DNA from: Pisaster brevispinus
Taxonomy: Eukaryota > Echinodermata > Asteroidea > Forcipulatida > Asteriidae
Length of the DNA stretch: 64,000 nt
Reading direction: 5' to 3'
Assembly (NCBI GenBank): GCA_023634235.1
Contig: JAMKCF010000003.1
Location: 22,600,742-22,664,741, forward strand
Shown piece by piece: positions 1 through 12,024 of the stretch. Numbering within the stretch: position 1 is the first letter of the stretch; every line of letters begins with the position of its first letter. The position numbers were made by a program, and so were the translations under genes. The notes beneath the pieces are model-generated. The model saw nothing but the letters and a program-made list of their open reading frames with translations, was not told where the DNA came from and searched no databases.

Positions 1-190
1 TGCCAGTAAAAACACCGGAGGGCCAGTCAAAAGTCTCTCAAGTTGTCCGCTAATTCAAGGCTTGAAAGCATTCCCTGGTTATCATGAAATCATTGTATGG
101 ACCAGTGGATAAGCTGGTGGTTGACTATCGAACCAACAAACTAACTGGTTCTCTTGGCCAGTCACTGTAATAAGGGCAAACCCAGGTACT
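1..190. repeat. Dispersed repeat, partial copy
   Basis: Shares words such as GGACTAGTGxACAAGCTGG and AAGGGCAAACCC with copies at 19943-20172 and 47348-47542. Ends of the full element pair as GGxCCxCTGGC and GGGTTTGCCCTTAA-like borders. Truncated by the window edge. Confidence 0.55.
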
Positions 191-2629
191 TCATCTGGAT
201 GTAGGTGTTTCTAATGAAAAAAGAATCTGCAAAATTTCAGCTCATTTGATCACTAAAACTTTCTCTGTAGATGTTTCTAATGTACAAATAGAATACAGGC
301 CATTTTTCCAATTCAAGATTTCCTATTTCTCCACATTGATGACATTTCAGACTGGGAAACTAATCGCTTCCTCTCTCTGTGATTATTTTTGGCAGTCTCC
401 ATTGTTTTGTCAATGTCTATTATTTAGCAACAGTTCCTGATGGAAATATACACACCAAGTTATTCTGGGTCTGGTTTATTACTAGAGCCTGCACAGTCCC
501 TTTAATTACAGTATTTACGTACATTCCTGGTAGAGTCCAATAGCCCGGTAAACAAATCACCATGTACATGACAATTATGTACATATTATTACTTAGGTGT
601 TAAAACTGATGCTCACTGCAGTATCAGAATACACTCTGCAAGTCTTGCTTGGACCCCTGAATAACGCGAATAATTAATGTTTTATGAGTACAATGGTGAG
701 AATATATTCCCCAGTTCAAAGATGGATTGTTCCATTTCGCCTCATTGAATGGCGCATTCCATGTGTTAACAAATCAATTATTTCCTCAATTGCACGACTG
801 CAAAAACATTCCTTGTTTGTTTTACATAAATATCCATAGATCTTTGTCATTTTTAAAGGAAAATTCTGTCAGCAACATGTAAAAGATTGTTTCCTGGCAT
901 CCATTACGAGGGCATTTTGTGCTGCGAGGGCGCCCTACTCCAATGATGTCATATGCATTTAAGGTCTATAGATAATTAGGGCTGTACATGTATGCCCAAC
1001 TCAGTGGTCAAATTGCCTGGATACACCCTTTGAAAAGTTCTATCAGTAGACACTTACACCTCATTCATTTGTGCCCTTTACTGAGGGCAAAAAGGCCCTC
1101 ACCACGACATTAAGCCTGAACATGATCTTGTGTAAATAAGTTTTTCATTTCTCAGCTGCATGCAGATTTCTTATATTATTGTTGATTTTGCTTGATGTGT
1201 GATACCAGTGAGTCATGTTGTACAGCGTTGGGTAGAAAGCATGTCAGGTTTTCTTCAATAATCGTGTGTATCTTTTTTTCTGAAATATAGTATAAATCTA
1301 ATTTAGAACTTTGACGTTTGGCCAATTGGCAATTTAAACTGTGTTGTTTGCTTAGTAACGCATGCACTTCTTTATCTTCAATTTTACATATTTTACATTG
1401 AATGCAGATTGATGTTCTACATAATTTGTGCTTGTTTGTGTATGCTTAGCTCAAATTGTAATTGGCGACATTTTGTGACAACTGAGTCACGGTGCTCGTT
1501 GAGTTTCTTCAATCTCCCAACGGTTGATGACAGTTAATTCGTGGTGTTGAAGTCTGTTTCAAAAGTTAGAAAACATGACTAGGGTAATTTTTCTCCAGTG
1601 TCAATGAGTCATGAAATGTAGTCTGGGTGATGGCAGATATAACAAAGACATTGCTTACAAAATATGTACAAAATATATGTTGATACCTACAATGCAAGAC
1701 AATGGTACATCCTTATGCGGGGTGCAAGACCTTTTTTTAGTACACTTTACTACAGTATGCTCTTTTCATGTGTGCAATGCACATGAGCGCCCTGAGGGCT
1801 CAAAATTCCCAATGAACCAATGGTCGAGCTCCAGTAAATTGAGCCCGAAACAAAACAATAGAACCCCACTGCAGTTCAGTGTTTTTCAATCGCATTTACT
1901 TACATCGAGTGTTTGATTTCTCAGGTTTTTACCTGATTTATGGATTTTTAGAAAACTTCCCAGACATGCCAGAGCCTTCAAATTGTCTTGAAAGAAGTAA
2001 AACACCCGCCTAAGGGAGAAAGAAATCTGTACCGGGTCCAAACCTATAGTTTTGTCTTTCTGGTGATACACAGAGTCTGTAAACCTCCTGAATTTTTCTG
2101 GGGAGAACCCTGTCAAGTCCTGGTTTTTTTTCACAAGTTGCAATTTCTTTATCGTCTATATGTGTCCCACTACTCTTGATCAATGGAATAATTTTCACTA
2201 AGCAATCAAACATTTTTAAAATTCTCCAGGCAAATGTGGGCGACACCTAGACTTGAGAAGTTGAGAAGACCTGAAATAGCTCAATGTCTGAAAGGATTCA
2301 TCTTGCTTGAACATGAAGATACTTGAACATGCATAGAGCAAAGTGGAAAAGTGTATTTTTCCCATAGAACACAGCTGTCAAGTGGTCATCCTCTCGATCA
2401 CCTAAACTGCTGTGCACTTTGTGTTTTTCTTCCACATTTTCAAAGATTTGTTCAGGTCAAGGGCATACAATGTAGAGTGAGATATTTCATACTAGAACCG
2501 TTTCCTTTGTAAACCTGTCGGTGTCAAAACAAACCAAAAAGTCTCTGAGAGTCGAGTTGCACTTCTCTTCAAAATTCACAAATGAATTTCTTTTTAAAAA
2601 ATTTATAAGTAAGTGATGTTTGAAGCTTT
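191..2629. other. No gene recognised
   Basis: AT-rich sequence with only short, uncharacteristic open frames on both strands. I see no exon of the myosin and no convincing repeat structure here. Confidence 0.6.
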
Positions 2630-2760
2630 GCATGGTGTGGCTTTGCAAACTGTAGTTTGTAAACTTGCAGGTACAACCATGTTGGTTCGGAGAAGAACTG
2701 GGTTCAGGGTCTGGACATTATCAAAGTTTTTTAAAAGATGGAATTCTCTCGGCTGGTGAG
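2630..2760. repeat. Weak copy of a hairpin-type dispersed repeat
   Basis: Contains TTTGCATGGTGTGG and a GTTGGTTCGGAGAAGAACTGG hairpin-like core that resembles the element at 57320-57440. Diverged. Confidence 0.35.
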
Positions 2761-3423
2761 AGGATCCTGACCCTCCAGATCAGATGCGAAAAATACTAAA
2801 TATTAATGTGTGTTTGTGATGTGACTTTTCAAGCTAAGGAGGCCTTAAAAAGCACCTTAAATCTTTATTACCCCTGTTCATCATGCCCTACATGCCCTAC
2901 ATGTATGTGCAAGTTTTTATTCTAATTTGATGTTTGAATTAGAAGTTTTTGTCATAAGAAATACCTTTGACAATGAAATGTTTTTTTTGTTTTTTTTAAT
3001 GGCATAGCTTCTGAGCCGGCAGTAGCCGAAACTTTGGGTGTGCATCAGGTGCGCGCGAGTGTGACCCAATTACTTACCAACAGTATTGAGGCTACCTGAT
3101 CACTCAATAATGTAGTACATGTAGCTTACCTATGATTCATGCGTAGTGCATACATCATGTATGTACATGGATTATATACATATACTTTAGTATGCAAACA
3201 TTAAGGTGAGATCTGTGGGTCAGATCTCTCACTGTTAACATTTGTGTTATCAGCAACTGTCATTTTCTCTTGATTCTGCTTACATGAGCAATAATGGAGG
3301 TAGACAAACAGACAAGGAACACAAAAAAGAGGTTTCCTCATCCAATGGTGAAACAACAGCCTCAATAGAAAAATAAAAGCTGTGTTAAAAAGCTCCCTCA
3401 AAGCTCGTGATTTGTAAAGTGCA

Positions 3424-3588
3424 GGGCTCAATTTCCGTACAGCCCTGCTTAAGGAGAAAATATTGCTTACAAATCTTCTGCTAAGCAGATATGAGCAGGA
3501 TACCAGTCATAAATTGTACTTGTGGTATGCTAGTTTGGCTGGTAACCTTATTCTGGTAAGCATAGGTCTATGAAATTGGGCCCAGGTA
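3424..3588. repeat. MITE family A copy
   Basis: About 165 bases bounded by the inverted pair GGGCTCAATTTCC / ATGAAATTGGGCCC, with internal AAGCAGATATGAGCAGGA and TTTGGCTGGTAACCTTATTC. The same layout recurs at 13532-13715, 41972-42160 and 48390-48580. No coding capacity. Confidence 0.75.
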
Positions 3589-3713
3589 GAAATGCAGGAG
3601 TTCTACCTCTAGGGCTCTACAGATCAGTTCGTTTGAGCCCATACCGGCAAGTGCTGCGCGCAACGCCACCATTGCTGGGATGCTGGAAGCGCAAGGTTTT
3701 GTACACAAATATA

Positions 3714-4250
3714 CATGGACAAACTGTTGTCTTTTTAAAAAAAATTTATATTGAACTTCAATTCATACTTTCTAAACCATTCAAACAAATTCTTAACATG
3801 ATCAACATCCTACATTTAATTTGCAGAACTCCTGTTAATATGTTTCACATGGACAAACTGTTGTCTTTTTTTCTTTTTTTAAATATATATATTGAACTTC
3901 AATTCATACTTTCTAAACCATTCAAACAAATTCTGAACATAATCAACCGCCTGCATTTAATTTGAAGAATTCCTGTTAATATGTTTCACATGGACAAACA
4001 TGTTGTCTTTTTTTTGATATATTGAACTTCAATTCATACTTTCTAAACCATTCAACAAAAGTATTAACATGATCAACAGCCTGCATTTAATTTGCAGAAT
4101 TCCTGTTAATAAATGGACAAACATGTTGTCTTTTTTTGTTGTTGATATATTGAACTTCAAAGTCTTCAATTCATACTTTCTAAACCATTCAAACAAATTC
4201 TTAACATGATCAACAGCCTACATTTAATTTGCAGAATTCCTGTTATGTTT
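3714..4250 (+). repeat. Tandem repeat, about 135-bp unit, four copies
   Basis: Four imperfect copies start near 3714, 3847, 3990 and 4111. Each carries ATGGACAAAC, TTGAACTTCAATTCATACTT and CATTTAATTTGCAGAA. Length differences are mostly in T runs and short deletions. Confidence 0.9.
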
Positions 4251-4340
4251 CACACGTCAGCCCTTCAAAAAAAAACTTACTGTGCAGGGCATGGATGTTG
4301 TTAGAATGAACAGCGTACTAGCTGTGATAATCTGCTGCAG

Positions 4341-4536
4341 GCATTTGTGTGATTAGCCTTGGGGATGATCAAACCGGATTAGCGCTGATTAATTACTTCA
4401 GGTATAAGTCCCATCTAGGACTGGATTTAGAACCCTTTACAAGGAAACATCTGTTTGTAGTGACCCCGGAGAAGTGGTTTGTGATAGAAGCGGAAGAGGA
4501 ATTGAAAAATTTGGTGTCAAGGGCATTGATTTAAAG
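4341..4536 (+). other. Unrecognised exon-like open segment
   Basis: An acceptor-like gctgcag at 4334-4340 is followed by an open frame (SLGDDQTGLALINYFRYKSH ... VTPEKWFVIEAEEEL) with varied, protein-like composition, ending in a TAA at 4532-4534. In the next frame the end reads KFGVKGIDLK directly before a gtatga donor at 4537, so a one-base change in the AAAAA run near 4508 would join the two. I do not recognise the family. It could be an exon of an upstream gene with an indel, a decayed gene fragment, or part of an element. Confidence 0.35.
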
Positions 4537-4830
4537 GTATGATATACCTTTAGATTTCACAGTTCATTCACTCTAGTTGATTATGAGCTCATAAGACAAC
4601 AGGTTGTCCTTCCTGCGTGACTCAAGCCACCTTTGAAAATGTTTATAAAAGGTGTGTGTGTGTTTTTGAGGCAGTGAGATTGGATAACACCATAATTCTC
4701 TTGTCTGGGTTTTTGTGTCGGTGATTCATTTTAATTTGAAAGTAAATTTATATTATTATTATCTGTTTGATTACACATTCAAACAGCACAACTTTGCCAA
4801 TAATAGGATGAGTAGGAAACGGAGAAGACA
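4537..4830. other. No feature recognised
   Basis: Short unremarkable AT-rich stretch between the exon-like segment and the next SINE. Confidence 0.5.
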
Positions 4831-4832
4831 TG

Positions 4833-5010
4833 TTCAGTTTTAGATGTGGGAGGAGAACCACCAAATGGGGAAACCCCACGCCATCAGGTAGGGACTGAAA
4901 ACCCCAATCCATATGGAAGGCTTCTGTCTGAGGTGGGATTTGAACCGGGGTCCACATAGGTGAAAGGCAGGGAAGGAAACCACTGAGCCAACCTGATCTC
5001 CTGATTGTAA
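4833..5010 (-). repeat. tRNA-like SINE, family 3, minus strand
   Basis: Read on the minus strand: a TTGGCTCAGTGGTTTCCTTC box-A-like part, then GGTTCAAATCCC box B, then GGGGTTTTCAGTCCCTACC tail. The same family occurs at 13078-13245 (minus), 24482-24600 and 30418-30620 (plus). Confidence 0.7.
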
Positions 5011-5538
5011 GGTGGAAAAGCTGGTGAACTTAGTGAAATTGCCTGCTGGATAGCCACTGAAAAAGCACAAACCCTTGGGGCAACAAGTTCAAATTGATGA
5101 CTGAAGTAAAGTCTACGCAGCCTGCTACTTGACAAGAATGCGGTTTTTACAATGGGTGACAATTCCATCTCCACATCCAAAATTGTGAGCTCTCGATACA
5201 CAGAGGTCAAGGAAAAAGCTCCTGGAGAGCATGAACATTTTTCATCCAGTGTTTCCTTTAATGGCAAATCTTCACAGCCATGTGGTGATAATGGACAGTA
5301 AATAAGTGAGGTGGTCACTGGAAGTAGAGGGAGAAGGGTCGCCTCTTGTTTCCATGGGCAGGGGAAACGCTAGATTAGGAAATGTATCACTCTAAACCAA
5401 ACATGCTATAAACAGAATACCTGCACGTCTACGGATGTTAGTTTAGTACCGCGCTGAGCCGGAGGTCACATGAAATGCTCGGGATCCTGTCTTAATACAT
5501 CTTATGAGCTAGCTCCAGCCGGCATTGATTTTTGGAGC

Positions 5539-5880
5539 GTGTCGTGGCGTGTCGTGGCCGAGCGGTGAAGAGCACCGGACTCAGGCTCTGGTGTTTCTAA
5601 TCAGCAGAGTTTGGGTTCGAGTCCTGGTCGTGGCGCTTGTCCCCTTGATCAAGATAATTTATCATAATTGCTTTGTCCTTCGAATGGAACATTAAGCTTT
5701 AGGTCTCGTGTACTAGGATCAGTAGTGCACATGAAAGAACCCAGAGCAGTTAATCGTGGAAAAGAAGGGGTTAACCCTGGTGTTTCTGGTTCACATAGCA
5801 AGCTCCCTTGTGTACAGGTTTCTTCAGGCTTGCAAGCTGCAGTGATTAAGCTCACTTATGTTATGTGCATGTTATAAAGT
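5539..5880 (+). repeat. tRNA-derived SINE, family 2 (Ser/Leu-tRNA-like head)
   Basis: The head GTGTCGTGGCCGAGCGG (5549) is a type-II tRNA box A and GGGTTCGAGTCC is box B. The tail includes TTCGAATGGAACATTAAGC and AAAGAACCCAGAGCAGTTAA. The first ten bases are duplicated. Several copies occur in the window, listed separately. Confidence 0.85.
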
Positions 5881-6099
5881 ATTCTTTGTTTCATTGCCAG
5901 AGATACATACAAATAGTTTGTGGTAATGCCTGGAAAAAATGTGCCAATGATAATTGGTAGTTAATTAAAAATTGAAATCCAAAAATGAATTATTGTCAGG
6001 ATCCTGACATTATCTCACAGCCATCAGCCATGAACAAACAATTTGTTTGTGTATTTTGAGCATTGTCCATGGCATTTGCGAAAGTGTTTGTGTGTTAAA

Positions 6100-6212
6100 A
6101 AATTCACTAGAGCGGGATTTGAACCTGTGACCTCTGGATTAACGTGCCGGCTCTCGTCAACCAACTGAGCCATCCAGCCTTATTGTTGGCAGTCTCCCTA
6201 TTTTGTCAATTT
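6100..6212 (-). repeat. tRNA-derived SINE, family 1, minus strand
   Basis: Minus-strand box A GGCTGGATGGCTCAGTTGG, box B GGTTCAAATCCC and the head AATAGGGAGACTGCC. Truncated relative of the copy at 7486. Confidence 0.8.
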
Positions 6213-6794
6213 GTTGTTTTCAAAATTGTTTTCGAACACAATTCTTTCGGCGAAAAATCTGGCTCTAAACAATAAGCTGTCTCGTCCAGCTGTCTTGCGC
6301 CTGACAAAGTTAAGGGTGGCGGGTTTTCATTCGTTATGCTCCATATTGCTGGTTTGCATCGGATCGGTAGCACTCTTTAATTCCTTGATCTCGCCTGAGC
6401 CTTGGATCTGATTCACACTCTGCCTGTTATTTTTAGAGGCCGTTGGGACAGCTTTCCCACAACTTGAGTTATTTCTGGACTGGTGACTCAGGCAGAGTGG
6501 CTGATGCAATCTGGCTAAACCTCAACTGAGATGAAAAAGTTGCACATCCGTTAAGCTTCTATGAGGGGATTAAAATAGATTTAATCTCTGGATTAGCCTC
6601 AAGATTACTCTCGGGATTAATCTCAGAATTAATCTGGCGGATATTGTTTAATTGGTTAACTGTAAATTTGTAATTCTTATCAGTGGATTTCTGGCTAAAA
6701 ATACCTGTAATAATAGATGAGAATCAGACTTACGCGCCTTGCACACACATTTTTGCTTTCCAACTATTGGACAAATTTCCATAAAAGCATTGTA

Positions 6795-6985
6795 TGCAAG
6801 GTGACCGGTCTATTACTCCGACAACCATATGTTCCAACAACCCTATGTTCCGATAACCCGTCATGATTAATACGCTAGGGTTAGGGTTAGGGTTAGTCTA
6901 GTTTAGGGTGGGGTTAGTGTTAGAATTAGGAAAAATACATTGAGGGTGTTGGAATGTAGGTTTGTAACAGCATGCAAAGATTGTT
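6795..6985. repeat. Inverted-repeat element with telomere-like TTAGGG core
   Basis: Three tandem TTAGGG units near 6887 are flanked by an imperfect inverted pair: TTCCAACAACCCTATGTTCC on the left and GGTGTTGGAATGTAGG on the right. This arrangement suggests a small non-autonomous transposon, not an old chromosome end. Confidence 0.55.
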
Positions 6986-7485
6986 CAAAATGTGTATAGA
7001 CCCCTTGCGCACGATGTCAGAGGCTGAGACAGCGCCCTCAATGAGTTCAGTGAAAGTACTCTCATTGGCTGAGATTTGTGCATTCACACTGGCGCCTTAA
7101 CATTGTTTGGCCTTTGATGGCGGTAGATTCAATCCGTCTATTGTTAAAATTTAAATGTCATATCAACTTGCTGGCAGTTTTAACATTATCTCTTTGGACA
7201 ATAGGAATAATTCTAAAATGCTTTTTTTAACATAAATAATAAAACAACAACATGTATTTGTTGTGTAAATTTGATTGGTGTTTTAAACTTGAACTGCAAT
7301 CACTAGTATTTATATGCAAAAGTTTTGTTTGCGTAATTTTTCTTGATATTTAATATTAAAAAGTTGCATCCCCTTATACGGTGATCCCTTGGCTGCCGCT
7401 TCCCTTAGCTGCCGCTTCCCTTGGCTGCCGCTTCCCAGGTTGTATCACAAACTTGGGTGTGATCCCTGGCTATACGGCAGCTTAC

Positions 7486-7660
7486 GATTGAATGGCTTCT
7501 GACTGGCACCCCCGAACAAAGATATTGACTAATAGAGAGACCGCTTACATAGGGCTGGATAGCTCAGTTGGTAGAGCGCCGGTACGTTAATCCAGAAGTC
7601 GTTGGTTCAAGTCCCGCTCCAGTCAATTTGTCTTTGTTCAAAACCCAAATTATTTTTGGA
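7486..7660 (+). repeat. tRNA-derived SINE, family 1, best copy
   Basis: The head TTCTGACTGGCACCCCCGAA leads to a cloverleaf-like block at 7553-7624. The acceptor arms GGCTGGA/TCCAGTC pair fully with one G-T, the D arm is GCTC/GAGC, box A is TAGCTCAGTTGG and box B GGTTCAAGTCC. The anticodon stem is weak and the base before the would-be anticodon is not T, so it is a SINE, not a functional tRNA. The tail is AATTTGTCTTTGTTC. Confidence 0.85.
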
Positions 7661-7728
7661 ATGTGTATCAATTTTAAACCAATTTTTAGAGGGAAAGAGG
7701 GTTCATGGTTTACACCATGTCATTTGCA

Positions 7729-7880
7729 GGCCTTATACTTCATGGAGGCAACAGATGCAACTGCCTCTGTTGCAAGTGCCTCTGTTGCCCCTGGTCATTG
7801 GCTTGATACCCCTTGGAAACTTTCCATTAGAAAGTTACAATTTGCTCATGGCATGCATGGAGTTGCCCTTTGGTGCCCCT
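7729..7880. repeat. MITE family B copy
   Basis: GGCCTTATACTTCATGGAGG followed by CTCTGTTGCCCCTGGTCATT and ATACCCCTTGGAAACTTTCC. Relatives at 11862-12024, 17328-17477, 43735-43870, 56246-56398 and 60080-60218 share GAAGTATCAGGCC-like ends. Confidence 0.65.
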
Positions 7881-8429
7881 CCACTTTCAAAAACGAAGCA
7901 TTAAATGCCGTCATTTGAGTCCATGGGCTTGATATACTCAATGAACCACTGGCCAGAGTCCAGTAATTTAAGCACTCGGCCAGTACCATCATAATCAAAC
8001 AAGTCCTGCAGTCTTGTGTTTTTTTCCCCAAACTTATACTTTTTAAAGATTATCTTATATTATACCTGAACTTTTCAAGTTCTACTCCTAAAATACTTGC
8101 AAATATTAGAAGAAAAACAAATGTCGCGTAAAACATTTGACCAGTAAAATTGTGAGAAGGTTATCCGAAAACTAACCGACGAACATTCCTGAAACTAAAG
8201 AATGAAACAATGTGGATTCCACAATCAGTTTGATCAGGCAAGGTTATCTGACAACTAAAACTACAAACGATCCTGAAATATTGTGATGAAACAACAGCAA
8301 AGTGTTGACAGTAAATGGACTCCACAATCTGTTTGATGAAGCAAGTTTACCCGAATACTAAACTAGGAACAATTCTGAAACATTGTGATGGAAAAAAAAC
8401 AGCAATGTTTTGACAGTTTTAAGTGGATT

Positions 8430-8895
8430 CCAGCCCCTAAGCTTTGGAATGCGCTACCGTTGCATATACGTAGCGAACGGAAACTTACCTCTTTTAAATG
8501 TAATATAAAAACCCATCTTTTTAAAGCCGCTTTTTAGTGTTTTTTGGGGGGTCTTGTTCTTTTGTGTCTTTTGTTTGTCTTTCTTCTATGGTCGCCTTGC
8601 AAGTTAGTTTAGATTTTTTACATAGGTAGGGTTAGAGGCGTCTGTCTCCTGAAAAGATCAAAACATTACCGATGCCAGCAGGGATAGGCCTATATGTAAT
8701 TGTAATAAGTAACTTTTAGTTCTCTGTTGGCGGGACAGACGTATCCCCATACTGTCGTTTGGGCACTGGCCTGGTGACCAGTCTTTATTCTTTGTCTTTT
8801 TCTCCCATTCTGTGCATTTTAACATTTGTTATGCACCTTTGATCATTTTGCATGTAAGGGGCGCAATATAAATTTTAATTATTATTATTATTATT
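8430..8895 (+). pseudogene. 3' end of a non-LTR retrotransposon (LINE)
   Basis: 8430-8537 reads PAPKLWNALPLHIRSERKLT then SFK..IKTHLFKAAF and a stop. That is the C-terminal signature of the reverse-transcriptase ORF of L2/CR1-like LINEs. A 3' UTR follows, ending GCGCAATATAAATTTTAATT and (ATT)n. 5' truncated and inactive. Confidence 0.75.
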
Positions 8896-9300
8896 ATTAT
8901 GATTCCACAATCAATTTGATTAAGCAAGCTTACCCGAATACTAAACCATGAAAAATTTTGAAGCTTAGTGATTAAGAAACTGCAAAGTGTTGAAAAGTAA
9001 GTGTATCCGAATACCAAACTATGAACAATTTTGAAACATTGTGATAACAAAAACAGTAAAGTGTTGACAGTAAGTGGATTCCACAATCAGCTTGATAAAG
9101 CAAGCTTACTCGAATACTAAACTATAAACAATTCTGAAATATTTTGAGGAAAAAAAAAAAGCAAAGTCTTGACAGTTAAGTGGATTCCACAATCAGTTTG
9201 ATAAAGCAAGCTTATCCTTATACTAAACTACAAACAATCATGAAATATTTTAAGGAAAAAACCCGGCAACGTGTTGACAGTAAGTGTACTCCACAATGAC
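8896..9300. repeat. Diverged tandem repeat around a LINE insertion
   Basis: A unit with TGGATTCCACAATCAGTTTGAT, AAGCAAGCTTACCCGAATAC and ACAATTCTGAAA recurs about five times between 8208 and 9300 with a period near 110. The LINE end at 8430-8895 interrupts the array. Confidence 0.75.
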
Positions 9301-9436
9301 TGTGATAATGCAAATGGTTTTCAGTTCAGAGTACTTCCTATTACTGGATTGCATGATGCTCATAGGAAGTGGATCAATGTTATCAAATAATGACATCAGC
9401 AGGATGACCTCAGCTTGACCTTAGCATGAGGACAAC

Positions 9437-9459
9437 AGTGTGTGTGTGTGTGTGTGTTT
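9437..9459. repeat. (TG)n microsatellite
   Basis: About ten TG dinucleotides. Confidence 0.9.
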
Positions 9460-9768
9460 TATTTATTATTTCACCAGGTTTTATGGAAACTGCTGTACAT
9501 TGGTTCCTGGTTCTGACAGCCATTGTGGCGGGAGTCATGGCAGCAGAGTTGCCTCGGCTGGAGGGCCCAGGGTTTGATCATCAAATTCAATTCAATTTTC
9601 AGTATAATGAGATGTTTATTTTGCAGTTTTTGTGAAACATAGTGAGGAATATAACACTATTAAAGTTTATATGAAATTACCAATTATGTAAAAGTTACAA
9701 CAAAGTAAGCAAAAAGTACACATGACATGTGTATACATGTATATTTAGTTTGCTTGAAGCTGCTGGCC

Positions 9769-9960
9769 CAATTCACTTGACGTCATCACAACAGTCTTGG
9801 GTGCTTCATTGCGGGAGTCAATATCCCTGTGTATTATACCGTTGAGTACGGTGTGAATTTTAGGCAATGTGGCATTCCCATGCTAAATGACTTTACTCCC
9901 ACAATGCCGAGCGTGACAGCAGTACCCACATGTGATATTGGTGCTAGGGGTCAATAGGGG
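9769..9960. repeat. MITE family C copy
   Basis: CCCAATTCACTTGACGTCAT, TTGCGGGAGTCAATATCCCTG and GTGAATTTTAGGCAATGTGG are shared with 13300-13495. More diverged relatives lie at 12200-12310, 38845-39130 (minus), 47190-47300 and 53300-53375. Confidence 0.65.
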
Positions 9961-10165
9961 TCAATTGTAAAGTGCTTAGAGAACTAAGTGTTAATTATTA
10001 TGCGCTATATAAATCGAAAGTTAGTCAGTTAGTTAGGGGCATGTACACATGTATGTACTGAGGTTATATTAGGATAAGCCCGAACTTGTGGGAAAACAAC
10101 CTTAACATTAACTAGACATAAGATTTTGTTTTAATGAGACAAGGTGTTCAAGTCTAAACATCTGG

Positions 10166-10600
10166 GTACAAGATTGCTAAGCTCAAGAGCATCTTGCTAT
10201 AAGATTGCTAAGCTCAAGAGCATCTTGCTACAAGATTGCTAAGTTCAAGAGCATCTTGCTACAAGATTGCTAAGCTCAAGAGCATCTCGCTATAAGATTG
10301 CTAAGCTCAAGAGCATCTTGCTATAAGATTGCTAAGCTCAAGAGCATCTTGCTATAAGATTGCTAAGCTCAAGAGCATCTTGCTACAAGATTGCTAAGCT
10401 CAAGAGCATCTCGCTATAAGATTGCTAAGCTCAAGAGCATCTTGCTATAAGATTGCTAAGTTCAAGAGCATTCTTGCTACAAGATCATTCATTCATTCAT
10501 AAATGGTTTAAGATTGCGTAACTCAAGAACATCTTGCTAGAAGATTGCTGAAGTTCAAGAGCAACTTGCTACAAGATTTGTAGCTCAAGATCACCTTGTT
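10166..10600 (+). repeat. 31-bp minisatellite
   Basis: About ten near-identical 31-base units built on AAGATTGCTAAGCTCAAGAG and CATCTTGCTA, then several degenerate units to about 10590. Variation alternates TATAAG/TACAAG and CTT/CTC. Units are contiguous, with no spacers. Confidence 0.95.
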
Positions 10601-11437
10601 TAAACAGGTCATCAAGTTAAATAACGGGAGGGGTGTTTGGGGAGGTTGTAGGTTAATTCAAGCTTAGAACAAGAACCAGTGAAGGTATGAAAGTCTGAAT
10701 ATCTTATAAGCATTTGTAAAATCTCTGAAGAACTTTTGGTTCTAAGAAGAAATGGTGGTGAGTAACCTATCAAGTGGCTCTGAGTATTTTGTTAAGAACT
10801 AACAGGAAGATGGTGATGGTTGTGGGACGATTTCCAAGTGTTCTGGTGAAAGTGAATTAACCCTAAAATGCAAACTCTTGATGTTATAATCGTCGAAAAT
10901 CATCATTATGGGGCTGCAAAGCATTTCCCCCCAAACATTCCGGAGTGACAACCAATTAAAGCGTTTAAACTAAAGGTGTTTATTTTTGATTTGCAACCAA
11001 TCACACCGATTAATACTGCACGAGTGACTAATATACATGTAGCCAGTAATAAAACAGGGGGGTGGGGGGATGTCCCGTGAAGATAATGAAGCTATTAATT
11101 ACACAGTGAATGACTAATCGGCCTTGTGTTACCAATTAACTTACAACCTGTGGTGATTGACAACCGCACGTTGTGCGCTAACAAGCACAGCATACCAGTT
11201 AGGCACTGAGACTCTTCGGACAGTAGGGGGCAGCACACATACGTAAAGAGAAGCACTTTTTTTGTCCATGATAAAATGTGTTGAAGCTGCCAGCTTTGGC
11301 TCTAACCATGGCTGGATGGCTGCAACATAATGCGGACTTAATGATGCATTATGATGCGCCAGTGTAGTTTATTTCTTTTGTTTAGTGTTTCCTTGGTTGA
11401 GGAGTGCTATGCAGTTATTCTGTCATGATACGCCACA

Positions 11438-11642
11438 GCAGAGTTGCCAGCTCCCCAGGATTCTGAATAAACTTCCCTGAAAATAATAAAGAATTCTCTC
11501 CATTTTCTGATGAAGGAATTTGAAAATCTCCCGGATTATGGAAACCTTTTTCCCTAGTATATTGGTTGTAATTCTAAATATCTCCCTGATTGATGTGAAA
11601 AATCTCCGTGATTGCAAAATGCAAATGTTAGCGGCTCTGCCA
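11438..11642. repeat. MITE family D copy
   Basis: Terminal inverted pair GCAGAGTTGCCAGCTC / GCGGCTCTGC, with internal TAATTCTAAATATCTCCCTG. The same element lies at 20688-20892 and 41406-41612. Confidence 0.8.
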
Positions 11643-11861
11643 CAATGACACCTATGGTATTCTGTACAAGAAATGGGGATCCATTCCGGTTGGTTTTTCA
11701 TGCTGTCCTCTGTATATCTTGCTAAGCGTGTTTAAACTTTTGCGCCAAACTTTTGCGCCAAACTTTTGCATTTGAGTAAAATCTCAATTCATGATTGCAG
11801 GATTATTGGCAAACATGATCAATGGAAGCTTTTTCCTTTCTGCATGATGAAACAAAATGTA

Positions 11862-12024
11862 GCTCAGGTCTGATACTTCGCTCGCTTGGAAGGTCAAGGC
11901 GGTTTTTACTCTTTGAGGGAAACTTAAATTTTGCACTGGAACATTTCTAAGGGCACCAAGTCATTTGACCAGGGGCATGGTGGTTGCCTTTTTTTTTTAA
12001 CCTCTTTGAAGTATCAGGCCTGCT
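11862..12024. repeat. MITE family B copy
   Basis: Bounded by GGTCTGATACTTCGC and GAAGTATCAGGCC, with GGGCACCAAGTCATTTGACC inside. Confidence 0.65.

Noticed and set aside
7553..7624. Functional tRNA gene
   Set aside because: Acceptor and D arms pair well, but the anticodon arm is faulty, box B has a mismatch in the T stem, and the same unit with a shared head and tail recurs at many sites, so it is a SINE.
10166..10600. CRISPR-like array
   Set aside because: The 31-base units are contiguous with no spacers and the setting is an animal genome.
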